Below are positions 8,491-17,275 of a DNA stretch of 64,000 nucleotides, in pieces; position 1 is the first letter of the stretch; the number at the start of each line of letters is the position of its first letter. The notes below the pieces were generated by a model. That model did not search any database and was not told the DNA's origin. It saw nothing but the letters and a program-made list of their open reading frames with translations. Source of the DNA: Kribbella rubisoli (GTDB taxonomy: Bacteria > Actinomycetota > Actinomycetes > Propionibacteriales > Kribbellaceae); NCBI RefSeq assembly GCF_004217145.1, contig NZ_SHKR01000013.1:372001-436000 (forward strand), in the 5' to 3' direction. A program made the position numbers and the translations under genes.

Positions 8491-10821
8491 TCATTCGTTG
8501 TGGAGAACCTTGGCGATCGTGGTGTGGGCTGCTGACCGCGCAGGGAAGTAGGCGCCGGCTGCGGCGATGAGGATGCCGGCGAGGATCAGGAGGGTCAGCA
8601 GCGACCAGGGGTAGACGTCGAGCATGAACGCCGGGATCGCCACCTGGGCGCCATTGGCCATCGCCGGGACTACCAGGCGATGCGCGATGATGCCCAACGG
8701 AATACCCAGCACGCCGCCGAGTGCGCCCAGGGCAGCCATCGAGGTGACGACCATGACGGTGACCTGGGCGGGGGTCATACCGATGGACTTGAGCATGCCG
8801 AGGTCACGGCGGCGTTCGCGGGTGTTGAGGATCACGGTGTTGAACACACCCAGCGCCGCTACCGTCCCCAGCATCAGAGTGAGCAGTACGACAGTCGCCA
8901 GCACGATCGCCACGAAGGTGCCGGCATCCTGCCCGTCGGTCCGCATCAGACCCGAGTCGCCCTTCTGCACCGCCTGCACGAACGCATCCAGGTCCGTACC
9001 CGGCTTGACGTTGATCTCGTACAGCGACGCCCGCAGCGACGGCGCCACCAGCGCCAGCGTCTGCCAGTTCGACAGCACCTCGTCGCCTGAGTTGTACATG
9101 GCCTTCCCGACGATCTGCGCCCGGACGGTCTTCCCCTCCGACTGCAGTGTGATGGTGTCGCCGACGGCCAGACCACGCTGCCGCAGGAACCGCTCAGAGA
9201 CGACCACCTGACCCGGACCGTCGAACCAGCGCCCGTCAAGGATCCGGTAGCCGAGCTGCTCGAAGTCCCCGCGATAGAAGGACACCCGCAGATCAGTACT
9301 GGTTCCAGCCAGCCGCATCGGCAGGTCGGTACTCGCCGTCACCGACACCGCGCCCGGAGTCGACCGGATCAGGGCCTCGTCTGCCGCATCGCTCAGTTTG
9401 GGCGCAGGTGGTGCCTGAGGATCGTTCGGCGCTGGCCCGCCGTTATCCGGGGGCGCGAACAGCGACACGTCCACGGCGTCCACTCGGCTAGCAGCAGTCT
9501 GGTACGTCGTCAGCGACTTCCCGAGCCCCACCGCCAGCGTCACACTCGTCACCCCAAGTACGACGGCCGCCAGCGTCAACGCCGTACGGGCCGGCCGTGC
9601 GAACGGAAGTCCCAGCCCAAGAGACACAGATCGCGGCAGCCGGGTACCGCTGAGCCAACGCTGGACCCGCAGCCCACGCCCAGCCCGCGGAGCGCTGCCT
9701 GCACTGATCGCCTCAGCTGCCGACAGACTCCGCGCGCGCAGCGAAGGCAGTAGAGCAGACAGCGCCACCAGCACCGGTACGCCGAGCACGACGACCACGT
9801 CGACCCAGATCGGAACGGTGACACCCTCGGCGCCATAGTTCTCGAAAGCCCTTGTCAGTAAGGACTCTGCGAGCACGTTACCCAGCACAGTGCCGCCGGC
9901 ACATCCGACGATCGCCGGGATGGAGATCATCGTCAGGTACACCGCCATCACCTGTGTCGGTGTGAACCCCAGCGACTTCAGTACGCCGATGTGCTTGAAG
10001 CCGGAGACCACAGCGCCACTGACCACGTTGGCGACAATCAGGACTGCGACCGCCAGCCCAAGCCAGCCGAACACCATCAGGAACGGCACAAACGTGTTCG
10101 GCTCACCTGTGGCGAGCGCTCGCAGCCCGAGGTACGACTGTGTGCCCACCAGCGCGCCGGACGGCAGTCCGGACGTCACTGCGGTCTGGCCGGCAGACAC
10201 CTGTTCGTTGGTCGCCGCCTGAGCGAAGCGGTACAGCATCTGCGTGGCTGTCGGCTTCAGCGAGGTCATCTGCGCCGGTGCGACCCACGCATCGGCCGAC
10301 TGACTCACGCTGTACGCGAACCCGACGATCGTCAGCGTCTGCCCCGCCAGCCTCATGGTCGATCCGAGAGTCGGTGCTCCGAACCCCTCTGACGCAGTGG
10401 GGTTCCGGTTCAGCACGATCTCGCCGGCCTTGGCCGCCCAGCGCCCCTTCCAGACGTTGAGGCGGTCGACCGGTCCGCCCGGATCCGCGCGTCCAACCGT
10501 CACCAGGGACTCCGGTGCGCCGAAATTCCCGTTGAGTCCCTGTCCCAGCGTCGCCATCGCGAACGGACCGGAGTACGCCTTCGCAGCCGACGCCGACTTG
10601 GTCAGCTGACTGTCGCTGACCTTGCTCGGGTCGTACGACGCCACCAGGTGAGCACCGCTCTGCCGCGCGTACGCCTGGTCGAACGGACCGCTCGACGCAG
10701 CCAGCAACCCCAGTGCGACCACGATCATCGTGGTGGAGAGCAGTACGACGACTCCGATCACCACGGTCTGCACGCGACGTCGGCGTACCGCTGCGCGCGA
10801 CACCGGCCAGACGGCGCTCAC
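8491..10821 (-). CDS. FtsX/MacB-type ABC transporter permease
   Basis: A permease of about 776 residues with the double-FtsX layout: one membrane segment near the N-terminus (TVVIGVVVLLSTTMIVVALG), a large extracellular region, three membrane segments, then a second copy of a similar unit ending with three segments (VAIVLATVVLLTLMLGTVAA onward). Repeated FtsX signatures read IGVLKSLGFTPTQVMAVYLT and LGMLKSIGMTPAQVTVMVVT. I start it at GTG 10821, which overlaps the ATPase stop by 4 bp (GTGA), rather than at the longer frame to 10890. It forms an exporter or extruder of lipids, lipoproteins or peptides with the adjacent ATPase. Confidence 0.92.
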   Translation of the reverse strand: MSAVWPVSRAAVRRRRVQTVVIGVVVLLSTTMIVVALGLLAASSGPFDQAYARQSGAHLVASYDPSKVSDSQLTKSASAAKAYSGPFAMATLGQGLNGNFGAPESLVTVGRADPGGPVDRLNVWKGRWAAKAGEIVLNRNPTASEGFGAPTLGSTMRLAGQTLTIVGFAYSVSQSADAWVAPAQMTSLKPTATQMLYRFAQAATNEQVSAGQTAVTSGLPSGALVGTQSYLGLRALATGEPNTFVPFLMVFGWLGLAVAVLIVANVVSGAVVSGFKHIGVLKSLGFTPTQVMAVYLTMISIPAIVGCAGGTVLGNVLAESLLTRAFENYGAEGVTVPIWVDVVVVLGVPVLVALSALLPSLRARSLSAAEAISAGSAPRAGRGLRVQRWLSGTRLPRSVSLGLGLPFARPARTALTLAAVVLGVTSVTLAVGLGKSLTTYQTAASRVDAVDVSLFAPPDNGGPAPNDPQAPPAPKLSDAADEALIRSTPGAVSVTASTDLPMRLAGTSTDLRVSFYRGDFEQLGYRILDGRWFDGPGQVVVSERFLRQRGLAVGDTITLQSEGKTVRAQIVGKAMYNSGDEVLSNWQTLALVAPSLRASLYEINVKPGTDLDAFVQAVQKGDSGLMRTDGQDAGTFVAIVLATVVLLTLMLGTVAALGVFNTVILNTRERRRDLGMLKSIGMTPAQVTVMVVTSMAALGALGGVLGIPLGIIAHRLVVPAMANGAQVAIPAFMLDVYPWSLLTLLILAGILIAAAGAYFPARSAAHTTIAKVLHNE

Positions 10822-11534
10822 GACGTACGCTCCAGACTGCGTTCGCCGGCGATCTGCCCGTCGACGAAGTCGATGACCCGGCTGGCGCACCGCGTGGCGA
10901 GCTGCTGGTCGTGGGTGACCAACAGCAGCGTCTGACCGATCTGGTTGAGGTCCAGCAGGAGGTCCATCACCTGCTCGCCGGCGCGGGTGTCCAGCGCACC
11001 AGTGGGTTCGTCAGCGAGCAGAATCGCCGGCCGGTTCATCAGTGCGCGTGCTACCGCGACACGCTGTCGCTCACCGCCACTCAGCTGCGCTGGGTACGTG
11101 TTGCGGCGGTCACCGATGCCCAGCTCCTCGAAGAGCTCGAGTGCGCGCTTCCGTGCGTGCGCGGCCGACGTACCGGTGAGCTGCGCGGCCAGTGCGACGT
11201 TGTCGAGAGCCGACAGGTCGTCCAGCAGGTTGAAGAACTGGAAGATCATACCGATCCGGCGGCGCCGGAACAGTGCCAGCCCCTTCTCGTTCAGTGACCC
11301 CAGGTCGTCGCCGTGCACCACGACGGCTCCTGACGTCGGCCGGTCCAGTCCGGCCACCATGCTGAGCAATGTCGACTTGCCGCTGCCGGACGGTCCCATG
11401 ACCGCGACCGCCTCACCGGCGTGGATCTCCAGCGACACCCCGTCGAGCGCGACCGATTCGCCGTACTCCTTGCGTACGGCGGTGAGCCGTACGACCGCCT
11501 GTTCGTTGCCTAGGTCCTCCGTCATGCTGCTCAC
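10818..11534 (-). CDS. ABC transporter ATP-binding protein, LolD/MacB family
   Basis: A 238-residue ATPase with Walker A GPSGSGKS (residues 47-54), Q loop (IGMIFQFFNLL), signature LSGGERQRVAVARAL (from 151) and Walker B ILLADEPTGALD (from 171). The LLDDLSALDNVALAAQLTG segment is typical of the LolD/MacB subfamily, which partners FtsX-type permeases. It is the first gene of the transporter operon and is divergent from the histidine-kinase/response-regulator pair, so it is the likely target of that system, as in many actinobacterial and firmicute pairs of this kind. Confidence 0.94.
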   Translation of the reverse strand: MSSMTEDLGNEQAVVRLTAVRKEYGESVALDGVSLEIHAGEAVAVMGPSGSGKSTLLSMVAGLDRPTSGAVVVHGDDLGSLNEKGLALFRRRRIGMIFQFFNLLDDLSALDNVALAAQLTGTSAAHARKRALELFEELGIGDRRNTYPAQLSGGERQRVAVARALMNRPAILLADEPTGALDTRAGEQVMDLLLDLNQIGQTLLLVTHDQQLATRCASRVIDFVDGQIAGERSLERTS

Positions 11535-11634
11535 GCTAGGGCTGCTCGGCCGACGCTGACGTCAACCTGCCGGGGTAATCTCCGCAGGCCGTCATCCTGC
11601 AGATGTACGGCGTGCGCCGGGCGGATGATGCGCT

Positions 11635-12459
11635 TTGCCGAACAGCTTTGGGACAGTGGATGCTGTGACCCTCTTGTGGCTGCTCGTCGCTGTACTCGCC
11701 GTGCTGGCCGGTGTGCTCGCGTTCGCGCTCTTCCGGGCGCGGCGTGCCCACACCCGAGCGCTGGAGGAACGCGGGTGGTTGCTGGAGCGCGAACGGGAGA
11801 CCGCGGCCCGCAACGCCGTCGACGCGGAGCGGGCGCGGATAGCGCACGACCTGCACGACATCGTGAGCCACAACGTCAGCGTCATGGTCATCCAGACCGG
11901 TGCGGCGCGGCAGGTCCTGGCAACCTCGCCTGGTGATGCGGAGGCGGCTCTGCTCGCAGTAGAGGCGGCGGGGCGCGACACCATGGCTGAACTGCGCCAC
12001 CTACTCGGTCTGCTGGCGCCGAAGGCCTCAGGTGAGGATGACGAGGCCCTGTCGCCGCAGCCGAGTCTGAGCCGGCTCAGTGAGCTGATCGACCGGATCG
12101 CCTTTGCTGGACTACCTGTGGAAGTGCGGGTCTCGGGAGAGCCTCGACCGCTCCCGACGGGCCTCGACGTCACGGCGTACCGGATCATCCAGGAGGCGCT
12201 GACGAACGCGCTGAAGCACGGCGACGGTGTGAAGGCTGAGGTGACAGTCCGGTACGCGCCTCATGCTTTGCGCGTGGAGATCCTCAACACCGGGCCTAGC
12301 ATCCTGACCGGCGGTCGACCGCCGGCTCCAGAAGGCGGTGGACGTGGTCTGCTCGGTCTGAAGCAGCGGGTGGCCGTGTACGGCGGTGACCTGGACGCCC
12401 GGCGTCGTCTGGGCGGCGGCTTCCGGGTCCGCGCCAAGCTGCCGCTGGAGCGCCCATGA
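11635..12459 (+). CDS. Two-component sensor histidine kinase (HisKA_3/NarX type)
   Basis: A small sensor with one or two N-terminal membrane segments (LLWLLVAVLAVLAGVLAFAL) and no extracellular domain. The HisKA_3 phospho-acceptor is ERARIAHDLHDIVSHNVSVM, with the catalytic histidine in HDLHD (residue 71 from the TTG). The C-terminal HATPase_c domain has AYRIIQEALTNALKHG (N box) and GGGRGLLGLKQRV (G box). The reading frame opens at TTG 11635, but GTG at 11656 or 11665 is equally possible and there is no decisive ribosome binding site. Without a sensor domain it probably senses the membrane or the ABC transporter encoded divergently. Confidence 0.9.
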   Translation: MPNSFGTVDAVTLLWLLVAVLAVLAGVLAFALFRARRAHTRALEERGWLLERERETAARNAVDAERARIAHDLHDIVSHNVSVMVIQTGAARQVLATSPGDAEAALLAVEAAGRDTMAELRHLLGLLAPKASGEDDEALSPQPSLSRLSELIDRIAFAGLPVEVRVSGEPRPLPTGLDVTAYRIIQEALTNALKHGDGVKAEVTVRYAPHALRVEILNTGPSILTGGRPPAPEGGGRGLLGLKQRVAVYGGDLDARRRLGGGFRVRAKLPLERP

Positions 12460-13121
12460 CTACCCGAGTGGTGATCGCGGACGACCAGGCCCTGGTGCGG
12501 ACCGGCTTCCAGATGATCCTCAAAGCCCGCGGCATCGAGGTGGTCGGCGAGGCCGCGGACGGTGCGGAGGCGGTCGACGCCGTACGACGGCTGCACCCGG
12601 ACGTCGTACTGATGGACATCCGCATGCCCGTCATGGACGGCCTCGAGGCCACCCGCCAGATCCTCGCCGGCCCGACCGACTGCCGCGTCCTGATCCTCAC
12701 TACCTTCGACCTCGATCGCTACGTGTACGCCGCGCTCGCAGCCGGCGCGAGTGGCTTCCTCCTGAAGGACGTCACGCCGGAGCACCTGGCAGCCGCCGTA
12801 CGCCTGGTCACCACCGGCGACGCGCTCCTGGCCCCGTCCATCACCCGCCGCCTCGTAGAACGGTTCGCCGTACCGGCCGCGGCGCAACCAGCCATCCACC
12901 GCGACCTGACCAGCCTGACGCCGCGTGAACTGGAGGTCCTCACCCTGATGGGCCAAGGCCTGTCTAATGCCGAGCTAGCCACGGAACTCGCCCTGAGCGA
13001 GGCCACCGTGAAAACCCACGTCGCCCGCATCTTCGCCAAACTAACCCTCCGCGACCGAGCCCAGGCGGTCGTCCTCGCCTACGAAACCGGCCTCGTCTCC
13101 CCAGGCAACCGCGATGCCTGA
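12456..13121 (+). CDS. NarL/FixJ-type response regulator
   Basis: A 221-residue regulator. The receiver domain has the acidic pocket (VIADDQ), the phospho-acceptor Asp54 in VVLMDIRMPVMDG, and the conserved Lys in FLLKDV. The C-terminal LuxR-type HTH reads LTPRELEVLTLMGQGLSNAE followed by LATELALSEATVKTHVARIF. Its ATG overlaps the kinase stop by 4 bp, so the pair is translationally coupled. It most likely controls the divergent ABC transporter genes through the 100-bp gap at 11535-11634. Confidence 0.94.
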   Translation: MTTRVVIADDQALVRTGFQMILKARGIEVVGEAADGAEAVDAVRRLHPDVVLMDIRMPVMDGLEATRQILAGPTDCRVLILTTFDLDRYVYAALAAGASGFLLKDVTPEHLAAAVRLVTTGDALLAPSITRRLVERFAVPAAAQPAIHRDLTSLTPRELEVLTLMGQGLSNAELATELALSEATVKTHVARIFAKLTLRDRAQAVVLAYETGLVSPGNRDA

Positions 13122-13365
13122 GCCGTGCTTCTTGGTGACCGGCATGCCCGGCGCCGGCAAGTCGACCGTCACCAGACTCGTTGCCGAGCAACTCCCACGA
13201 TCGGCCCGCCTCGGCGGCGACGAGTTCAACCAACTGATCGTGAACGGCTTCGTCTGGGCACTCGCCGAGCCCGCCGACGAAGCAGCCCGCCAGGTGGAAC
13301 TCCTCCACCGCAACCTGTGCGCCCCAGCCGACCGCTTCGACTTCGACCGCGCCCGCGTGAACTAA
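13114..13365 (+). pseudogene. Truncated P-loop kinase / AAA-family fragment
   Basis: Only 83 codons remain. They begin with a textbook Walker A (FLVTGMPGAGKSTVTRLVAE) followed by GDEFNQLIVNGFVWALAEP and RNLCAPADRF, which look like the N-terminal half of a small AAA_33/chloramphenicol-phosphotransferase-like kinase. Such proteins are usually about 160-200 residues; here the frame stops right after the first helical region, with no lid or Walker B part. The ATG lies inside the last codons of the response regulator. I think it is a 3'-deleted gene, but a short functional product cannot be excluded. Confidence 0.6.
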
Positions 13366-13458
13366 TTCCAGGACTCTTCGGCTGAGGATGTCGAGAACCT
13401 GGTAGTGGCTTCGTCCCGGGGGTGTAAGAGGTCGCGAAGAGCTAGGAGAGACACCGTC

Positions 13459-13893
13459 ATGATCCAGATGGATAACGTCGGCATTGTTGTTGAGGACATG
13501 GATGCCGCCGTCACCTTCTTCATCGAGCTTGGGCTGGAGTTGGAGGGGCGGACGCAGGTCGAGGGGCCGTGGGCGGACAAGACGGTCGGGATCGACGGCA
13601 TTCGCTGCGAGATCGCGATGATGCGGGTTCCGGACGGGCACGGACGGCTCGAGTTGTCGCAGTACCTGACGCCCGTGGCGAGTCCCGCCGTACCGGAGAA
13701 CGCGCCGTACCACAGCGTCGCCATGCATCGCGTCATGTACCGCGTCGACAACATCGAAGAGCTGCTGCCCCGCCTCCGCGAACACGGCGCCGAGCTCGTC
13801 GCTGAGGTCGTGCAGTACGGCGACAGCTACCGGCTCTGCTACGTCCGCGCCCTCGGGGGCGTCATCGTCGGCCTCGCCGAACAGCTCAACTGA
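13459..13893 (+). CDS. VOC-family (glyoxalase/bleomycin-resistance-like) protein
   Basis: A 144-residue protein with paired beta-alpha-beta-beta-beta modules. It opens with MDNVGIVVEDMDAAVTFFIE, the usual VOC start with a possible metal-ligand position, and ends with the second module SYRLCYVRALGGVIVGLAEQ. The start at ATG 13459 is set by AGGAGAG eight bases upstream. The DGPF protein gene follows 15 bp later on the same strand and the sigma factor after that, so the VOC gene is probably part of the same unit. Ligand unknown. Confidence 0.85.
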   Translation: MIQMDNVGIVVEDMDAAVTFFIELGLELEGRTQVEGPWADKTVGIDGIRCEIAMMRVPDGHGRLELSQYLTPVASPAVPENAPYHSVAMHRVMYRVDNIEELLPRLREHGAELVAEVVQYGDSYRLCYVRALGGVIVGLAEQLN

Positions 13894-13908
13894 GACAGGG
13901 AGAATCTG

Positions 13909-14319
13909 ATGGCCAAGTACTTGCTACTCAAGCACTACCAGGGCGGCCCGGCCCCCGTCGTCGATGCCGGTCCGATGGACCAGTGGACGCCGGACGAGGT
14001 CAACGCACATGTGCAGTTCATGACCGACTTCGGCGCCCGGCTGGAGGAGACGGGCGAGTTCGTCGACATGCAGGCGCTGACGCCCGACGGCGCGTTCGTG
14101 CGGTACGGCGGGGAGGGGCAGCCGCCCGTGACCGACGGACCGTTCGCCGAGACCAAGGATCTGATCGCCGGGTGGTACGTGATCGACGTGGAGTCGTGGG
14201 ACCGTGCGGTGGAGCTGGCTGCTGAGCTGTCCGCGGCCCCAGGCCCCGGCGGCAAGCCGCTCCACGAATGGCTCGAGGTCCGGCCGTTCTGGGGCGAGCC
14301 GCCGACGGTCACCGAGTGA
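13909..14319 (+). CDS. YCII-related / DGPF-domain protein
   Basis: A 136-residue protein with the YCII-related fold and the motif that names the DGPF family (PPVTDGPFAETKDLIAGWYV). The N-terminus KYLLLKHYQGG is also typical. Genes of this family occur next to ECF42 sigma factors; here the sigma gene's GTG overlaps this gene's stop by 4 bp (GTGA at 14316-14319). A GGGAGAATCTG ribosome binding region precedes the ATG. The biochemical role of DGPF proteins is not established to my knowledge. Confidence 0.9.
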   Translation: MAKYLLLKHYQGGPAPVVDAGPMDQWTPDEVNAHVQFMTDFGARLEETGEFVDMQALTPDGAFVRYGGEGQPPVTDGPFAETKDLIAGWYVIDVESWDRAVELAAELSAAPGPGGKPLHEWLEVRPFWGEPPTVTE

Positions 14320-15461
14320 ACGAGCAAGTGCTGCGGGACCTCGTGCCCGCGGTGATCGGTGTTCTCGTACGGCGTGGAGCTGACTTCGCGCCGGCCGAGG
14401 ACGCCGTACAGGATGCTCTGGTCGAGGCCGTGCGCGTCTGGCCGGACGACCCGCCGCGGGACCCCAAGGGCTGGCTGGTGACTGTTGCCTGGCGCAAGTT
14501 CCTCGACGCGACCCGCGCCGAGAACTCGCGTCGGCACCGCGAGGAACGGGTCGAGTCCGAGCCGACACCCGGCCCGGCTGGAGCGTTGGATGACACGCTC
14601 CAGCTGTACTTCCTGTGCGCGCATCCGTCCCTGACTCCGGCATCGTCGGTCGCGCTGACGCTGCGCGCGGTCGGCGGTCTGACCACGCGTCAGATCGCCC
14701 AGGCTTACTTGGTGCCTGAAGCAACGATGGCCCAGCGGATCAGCCGGGCCAAGCGGACCGTCTCGAGCGTCCGCTTCAACCAGCCCGGCGACGTCGCCAC
14801 GGTGGTCCGCGTGCTCTATCTGGTCTTCAACGAGGGGTACTCCGGTGACGTAGACCTCGCCGCCGAGGCGATCCGACTCACCCGGCAGCTGGCGGCCATA
14901 ACCAACCACGAGGAGGTCGCCGGCCTGCTCGCACTCATGCTGCTCCACCACGCCAGGCGCCCAGCACGGAGCCGCGCCGACGCCAGCCTCGTACCGCTCG
15001 CAGAGCAGGACCGCAGCCTGTGGGACACCCGTCTGATCGCCGAGGGCGTCGACGTACTCCAGACTGCACTAGCCCGCGACCGCCTGGGCGAGTTCCAGGC
15101 CCAGGCCGCAATCGCGGCCCTCCACGCTGACGCCCAGACCGCCGAGGAAACGGACTGGGTGCAGATCGTCGAGTGGTACGACGAGTTGGTGCGCCTCACC
15201 GACAACCCGGTAGCCAGGCTCAACCGAGCCGTCGCACTAGGCGAAGCAGACGGCCCACGCGCCGGCCTAGCCGCTCTGGCCGACCTGGACCCTGCCTTAC
15301 CTCGGTGGACCGCCGCAGCGGCCTACCTCCACGAACGCGCCGGCGACCCAGCCACAGCAGCCCACCTGTACGCCGAGGCCGCCCGCACAGCCCCCAACCT
15401 CCCCGAACGCAACCACCTAACCCGCCAAGCCGCCCGCCTCAACACCCAACTACGCAGCTAA
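14316..15461 (+). CDS. ECF RNA polymerase sigma factor, ECF42-like, with C-terminal extension
   Basis: A 381-residue sigma factor. Region 2 is ADFAPAEDAVQDALVEAVRV with the DPKGWLVTVAWRKFLD part; region 4 is GGLTTRQIAQAYLVPEATMA with QRISRAKRTV. About 200 residues follow that are absent from ordinary ECF factors (RVLYLVFNEGYSG, LMLLHHARRPAR, LNRAVALGEADGP); this helical, TPR-like extension is the hallmark of the ECF42 group. I begin at GTG 14316, which overlaps the DGPF gene. No anti-sigma gene is present, in keeping with the group, where the extension itself is thought to control activity. Confidence 0.9.
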   Translation: MNEQVLRDLVPAVIGVLVRRGADFAPAEDAVQDALVEAVRVWPDDPPRDPKGWLVTVAWRKFLDATRAENSRRHREERVESEPTPGPAGALDDTLQLYFLCAHPSLTPASSVALTLRAVGGLTTRQIAQAYLVPEATMAQRISRAKRTVSSVRFNQPGDVATVVRVLYLVFNEGYSGDVDLAAEAIRLTRQLAAITNHEEVAGLLALMLLHHARRPARSRADASLVPLAEQDRSLWDTRLIAEGVDVLQTALARDRLGEFQAQAAIAALHADAQTAEETDWVQIVEWYDELVRLTDNPVARLNRAVALGEADGPRAGLAALADLDPALPRWTAAAAYLHERAGDPATAAHLYAEAARTAPNLPERNHLTRQAARLNTQLRS

Positions 15462-15482
15462 CCGCGGGCGTACCGTCACGGC

Positions 15483-15884
15483 ATGACGCAACCACGAATG
15501 CGAATCGGGGCCGTCACAATCACGGCCGCACCGCCGCCGCACACCCGCGAGTTGGCCACCTTCTACGAGCGCCTGCTCGGCTGGCAGATCGTAGACGAAG
15601 GCCCGAAGGGTGGCTGGTTCCAGCTCCACCCACCCGAGGGCGACGCAGACAGGACGCTCCCAGGCATCAACATCGAGTCCGACCAGGAGCACAACCCGCC
15701 AGTCTGGCCCAGCAAGCCCGGCCACCAGAACGCGACAATGCACCTCGACATCAACGTAGACGACCTAGACGAGGCCGTCACCCGGGCCCTCCAAGCAGGC
15801 GCCACCCTCGCCGACAACCAGCCCCAACCCCAAGTCCGAGTAATGCTCGACCCCCACGGCAACCCCTTCTGCCTATGCCGGTAA
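15483..15884 (+). CDS. VOC-family protein
   Basis: A 133-residue glyoxalase/bleomycin-resistance-fold protein. The N-terminal module has RELATFYERLLGWQIVDEGP and GGWFQLHPPEG; the second has HLDINVDDLDEAVTRALQAG and ends with RVMLDPHGNPFCLCR, the classical VOC C-terminus. It lies 21 bp after the ECF42-like sigma gene and may be a member of its regulon, but it has no strong ribosome binding site of its own. Substrate unknown. Confidence 0.87.
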   Translation: MTQPRMRIGAVTITAAPPPHTRELATFYERLLGWQIVDEGPKGGWFQLHPPEGDADRTLPGINIESDQEHNPPVWPSKPGHQNATMHLDINVDDLDEAVTRALQAGATLADNQPQPQVRVMLDPHGNPFCLCR

Positions 15885-16044
15885 CCCGGGAGCCGGTGAC
15901 GTTCTCACGCCTGCTGAGAGCTCTTGACACCCCCGAAACATGCAGAAGTGCCCGGACGCTGAGCGTCCGGCCCTCCGTCGTTCTCCGAACCATGCTCTGA
16001 CCTGCGGAGACGCGACTATGTGTGCCTCAAGGAAACTGGCGCAC

Positions 16045-16093
16045 GATACGAGATTCGAGGTGGTGAGGGGCTGGCCCCAACACGCCTTCCAAG
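16045..16093 (-). repeat. Degenerate att-like copy of the tRNA-Ser 3' half
   Basis: By eye, 43 of 49 bases match 17792-17840 in the same orientation. The copy covers the T arm, the long variable arm and the anticodon arm up to the anticodon loop (TTCCAAG on the plus strand) and lacks the D arm and a matching acceptor stem. It therefore cannot be a working tRNA and is best read as an old attachment-site duplicate. Confidence 0.7.
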
Positions 16094-16330
16094 ACGACGA
16101 TTCCCAATCAAGTCCGGCCGGGCCTTTCGGACTGAGTCTGAGGCTGTCGTCCCGTTGGACGATGGCGAACGCCCACGTACGGCTGTGGATGAGACCCACT
16201 CTGAGACCCACCCGGCGCACTGGTGTCAGCAGCTGGTCGCGTCCGAAGGGCTGGAACACGCCAGGTGATAGGCGTAGCGCAACCTGGCGGAGGTGAACAT
16301 CCGGCCAGGGTTGCCCTTCGTCGGTTCAGG

Positions 16331-16600
16331 TTAGGAGAGCGGACCGGCTACATAACCTAGGCCGATCGTCCAAGCAGGTTCGAGCGTGGTTCCTGTGAAC
16401 AGCCGCGCGAACTTGCGCACGCGTGCCTCCTTCCCGCCTCGCGGCAGCCTGGCTCCTGGGGTGATGTCCTCTAGTTCCAGACCAACGAGCCTTGCTAGCA
16501 GTAGTGCGAGGACGATCAGAGCCAAGGCGCCGATCGGAATCGAACCGATCTCCGTAATCCCTAGCCTCAACCGACGACTTGGTAACGATATCGGTTCCAA
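16331..16600 (-). CDS. Possible small membrane protein in the element remnant
   Basis: An 89-codon frame opening at TTG, with one hydrophobic segment (IPIGALALIVLALLLARLVG) followed by a basic tail (LPRGGKEARVRKF). Codons such as ATA, TTA and CTA, rare in the rest of the window, are frequent here. There is no recognisable family and no clear ribosome binding site, so it may be a chance frame. Confidence 0.25.
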   Translation of the reverse strand: MEPISLPSRRLRLGITEIGSIPIGALALIVLALLLARLVGLELEDITPGARLPRGGKEARVRKFARLFTGTTLEPAWTIGLGYVAGPLS

Positions 16601-16687
16601 GCAGTTGATACCAGTGATGTATCAGCTGCGGCATCGCTGGCTCTCTTGTGGGTCAGCTGGCACAGCCGCCAGGGGGTTTGGGGACTG

Positions 16688-17275
16688 ATGAGCAATCCCG
16701 ATGGGTCTCGTACCGAGGCAGAGAAAGACCGGAAGAGGGAGAGAAGGAAGGAATGGATCACCCATGGGATTACCCTGCTAGTTGCCATAATCGCTGTTGG
16801 GAGCACCTGGTTGGTGGCCCGCGCAACCACGACCGCGGACAAAGAGAAGGAGGCTCGCGCTAGTAGATCTGAGGTCTACGCCGACTATCTGAAGGCGGCG
16901 GCGACGTATCGGGATCGTGGCTATGACGCCTGGCGAGCAGTCGATGCGCGAGCTAAGGATCCGAAGATCCCGTATAACGCAATCAGGCCCACACTTGCGA
17001 ACTTCGAGATCGCACGCCGCGCGTACCGGGACCAAGCAAATCGAGTGGCAGTGTATGGCAGCCCGAAGGCGTGGGCGGCGCAGAAGACAATCACGAGTTC
17101 GATGCTTTCAACGCTCGCTCCGGTCCAGGTCGCGGATAAAGTGGGAGGGCCAGATTTTAAGCTCTTCAACGCCGGTTATAAAGAATTCATCATGGTGTTC
17201 TGCGAAGATGCGCAGGCGATGAATGTACCTGATTGCCGCCCCGCCCGTGGAGAGGATGTCGGTGCCACGCGATGA
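16688..17275 (+). CDS. Hypothetical single-pass membrane protein in the tRNA-Ser element remnant
   Basis: A 195-residue protein not recognised as any family. A charged N-terminus (EKDRKRERRKEW) leads into one membrane segment (ITHGITLLVAIIAVGSTWLV), followed by an outside-facing helical region (EARASRSEVYADYLKAAATY) and a cysteine-containing end. This topology, a basic tail plus anchor plus helical domain starting at the membrane, is frequent in mobile-element and actinobacterial hypothetical proteins. The start at ATG 16688 has GGGGAC upstream. GC content is visibly lower than in neighbouring genes, supporting acquisition from outside. Function unknown. Confidence 0.6.
   Translation: MSNPDGSRTEAEKDRKRERRKEWITHGITLLVAIIAVGSTWLVARATTTADKEKEARASRSEVYADYLKAAATYRDRGYDAWRAVDARAKDPKIPYNAIRPTLANFEIARRAYRDQANRVAVYGSPKAWAAQKTITSSMLSTLAPVQVADKVGGPDFKLFNAGYKEFIMVFCEDAQAMNVPDCRPARGEDVGATR

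Larger units (their letters stand above)
15885..16687. other. Mostly non-coding stretch holding one arm of a decayed element
   Basis: No convincing conserved gene in these 800 bases. Contents seen: a small hairpin (8-bp stem 15952-15959 with 15963-15970) after the VOC gene, the degenerate tRNA-Ser copy at 16045-16093, and one possible minus-strand small membrane ORF at 16331-16600. From about 16000 the base composition drops and codons become atypical for the host, fitting imported and decaying DNA. Confidence 0.6.

Noticed and set aside
16511..16580. Sequence resembling a tRNA T arm (ATCGG-TTCGATT-CCGAT on the minus strand)
   Set aside because: The 3' acceptor strand has no 5' partner and no anticodon arm can be folded; possibly a tRNA scrap of the decayed element but not callable.
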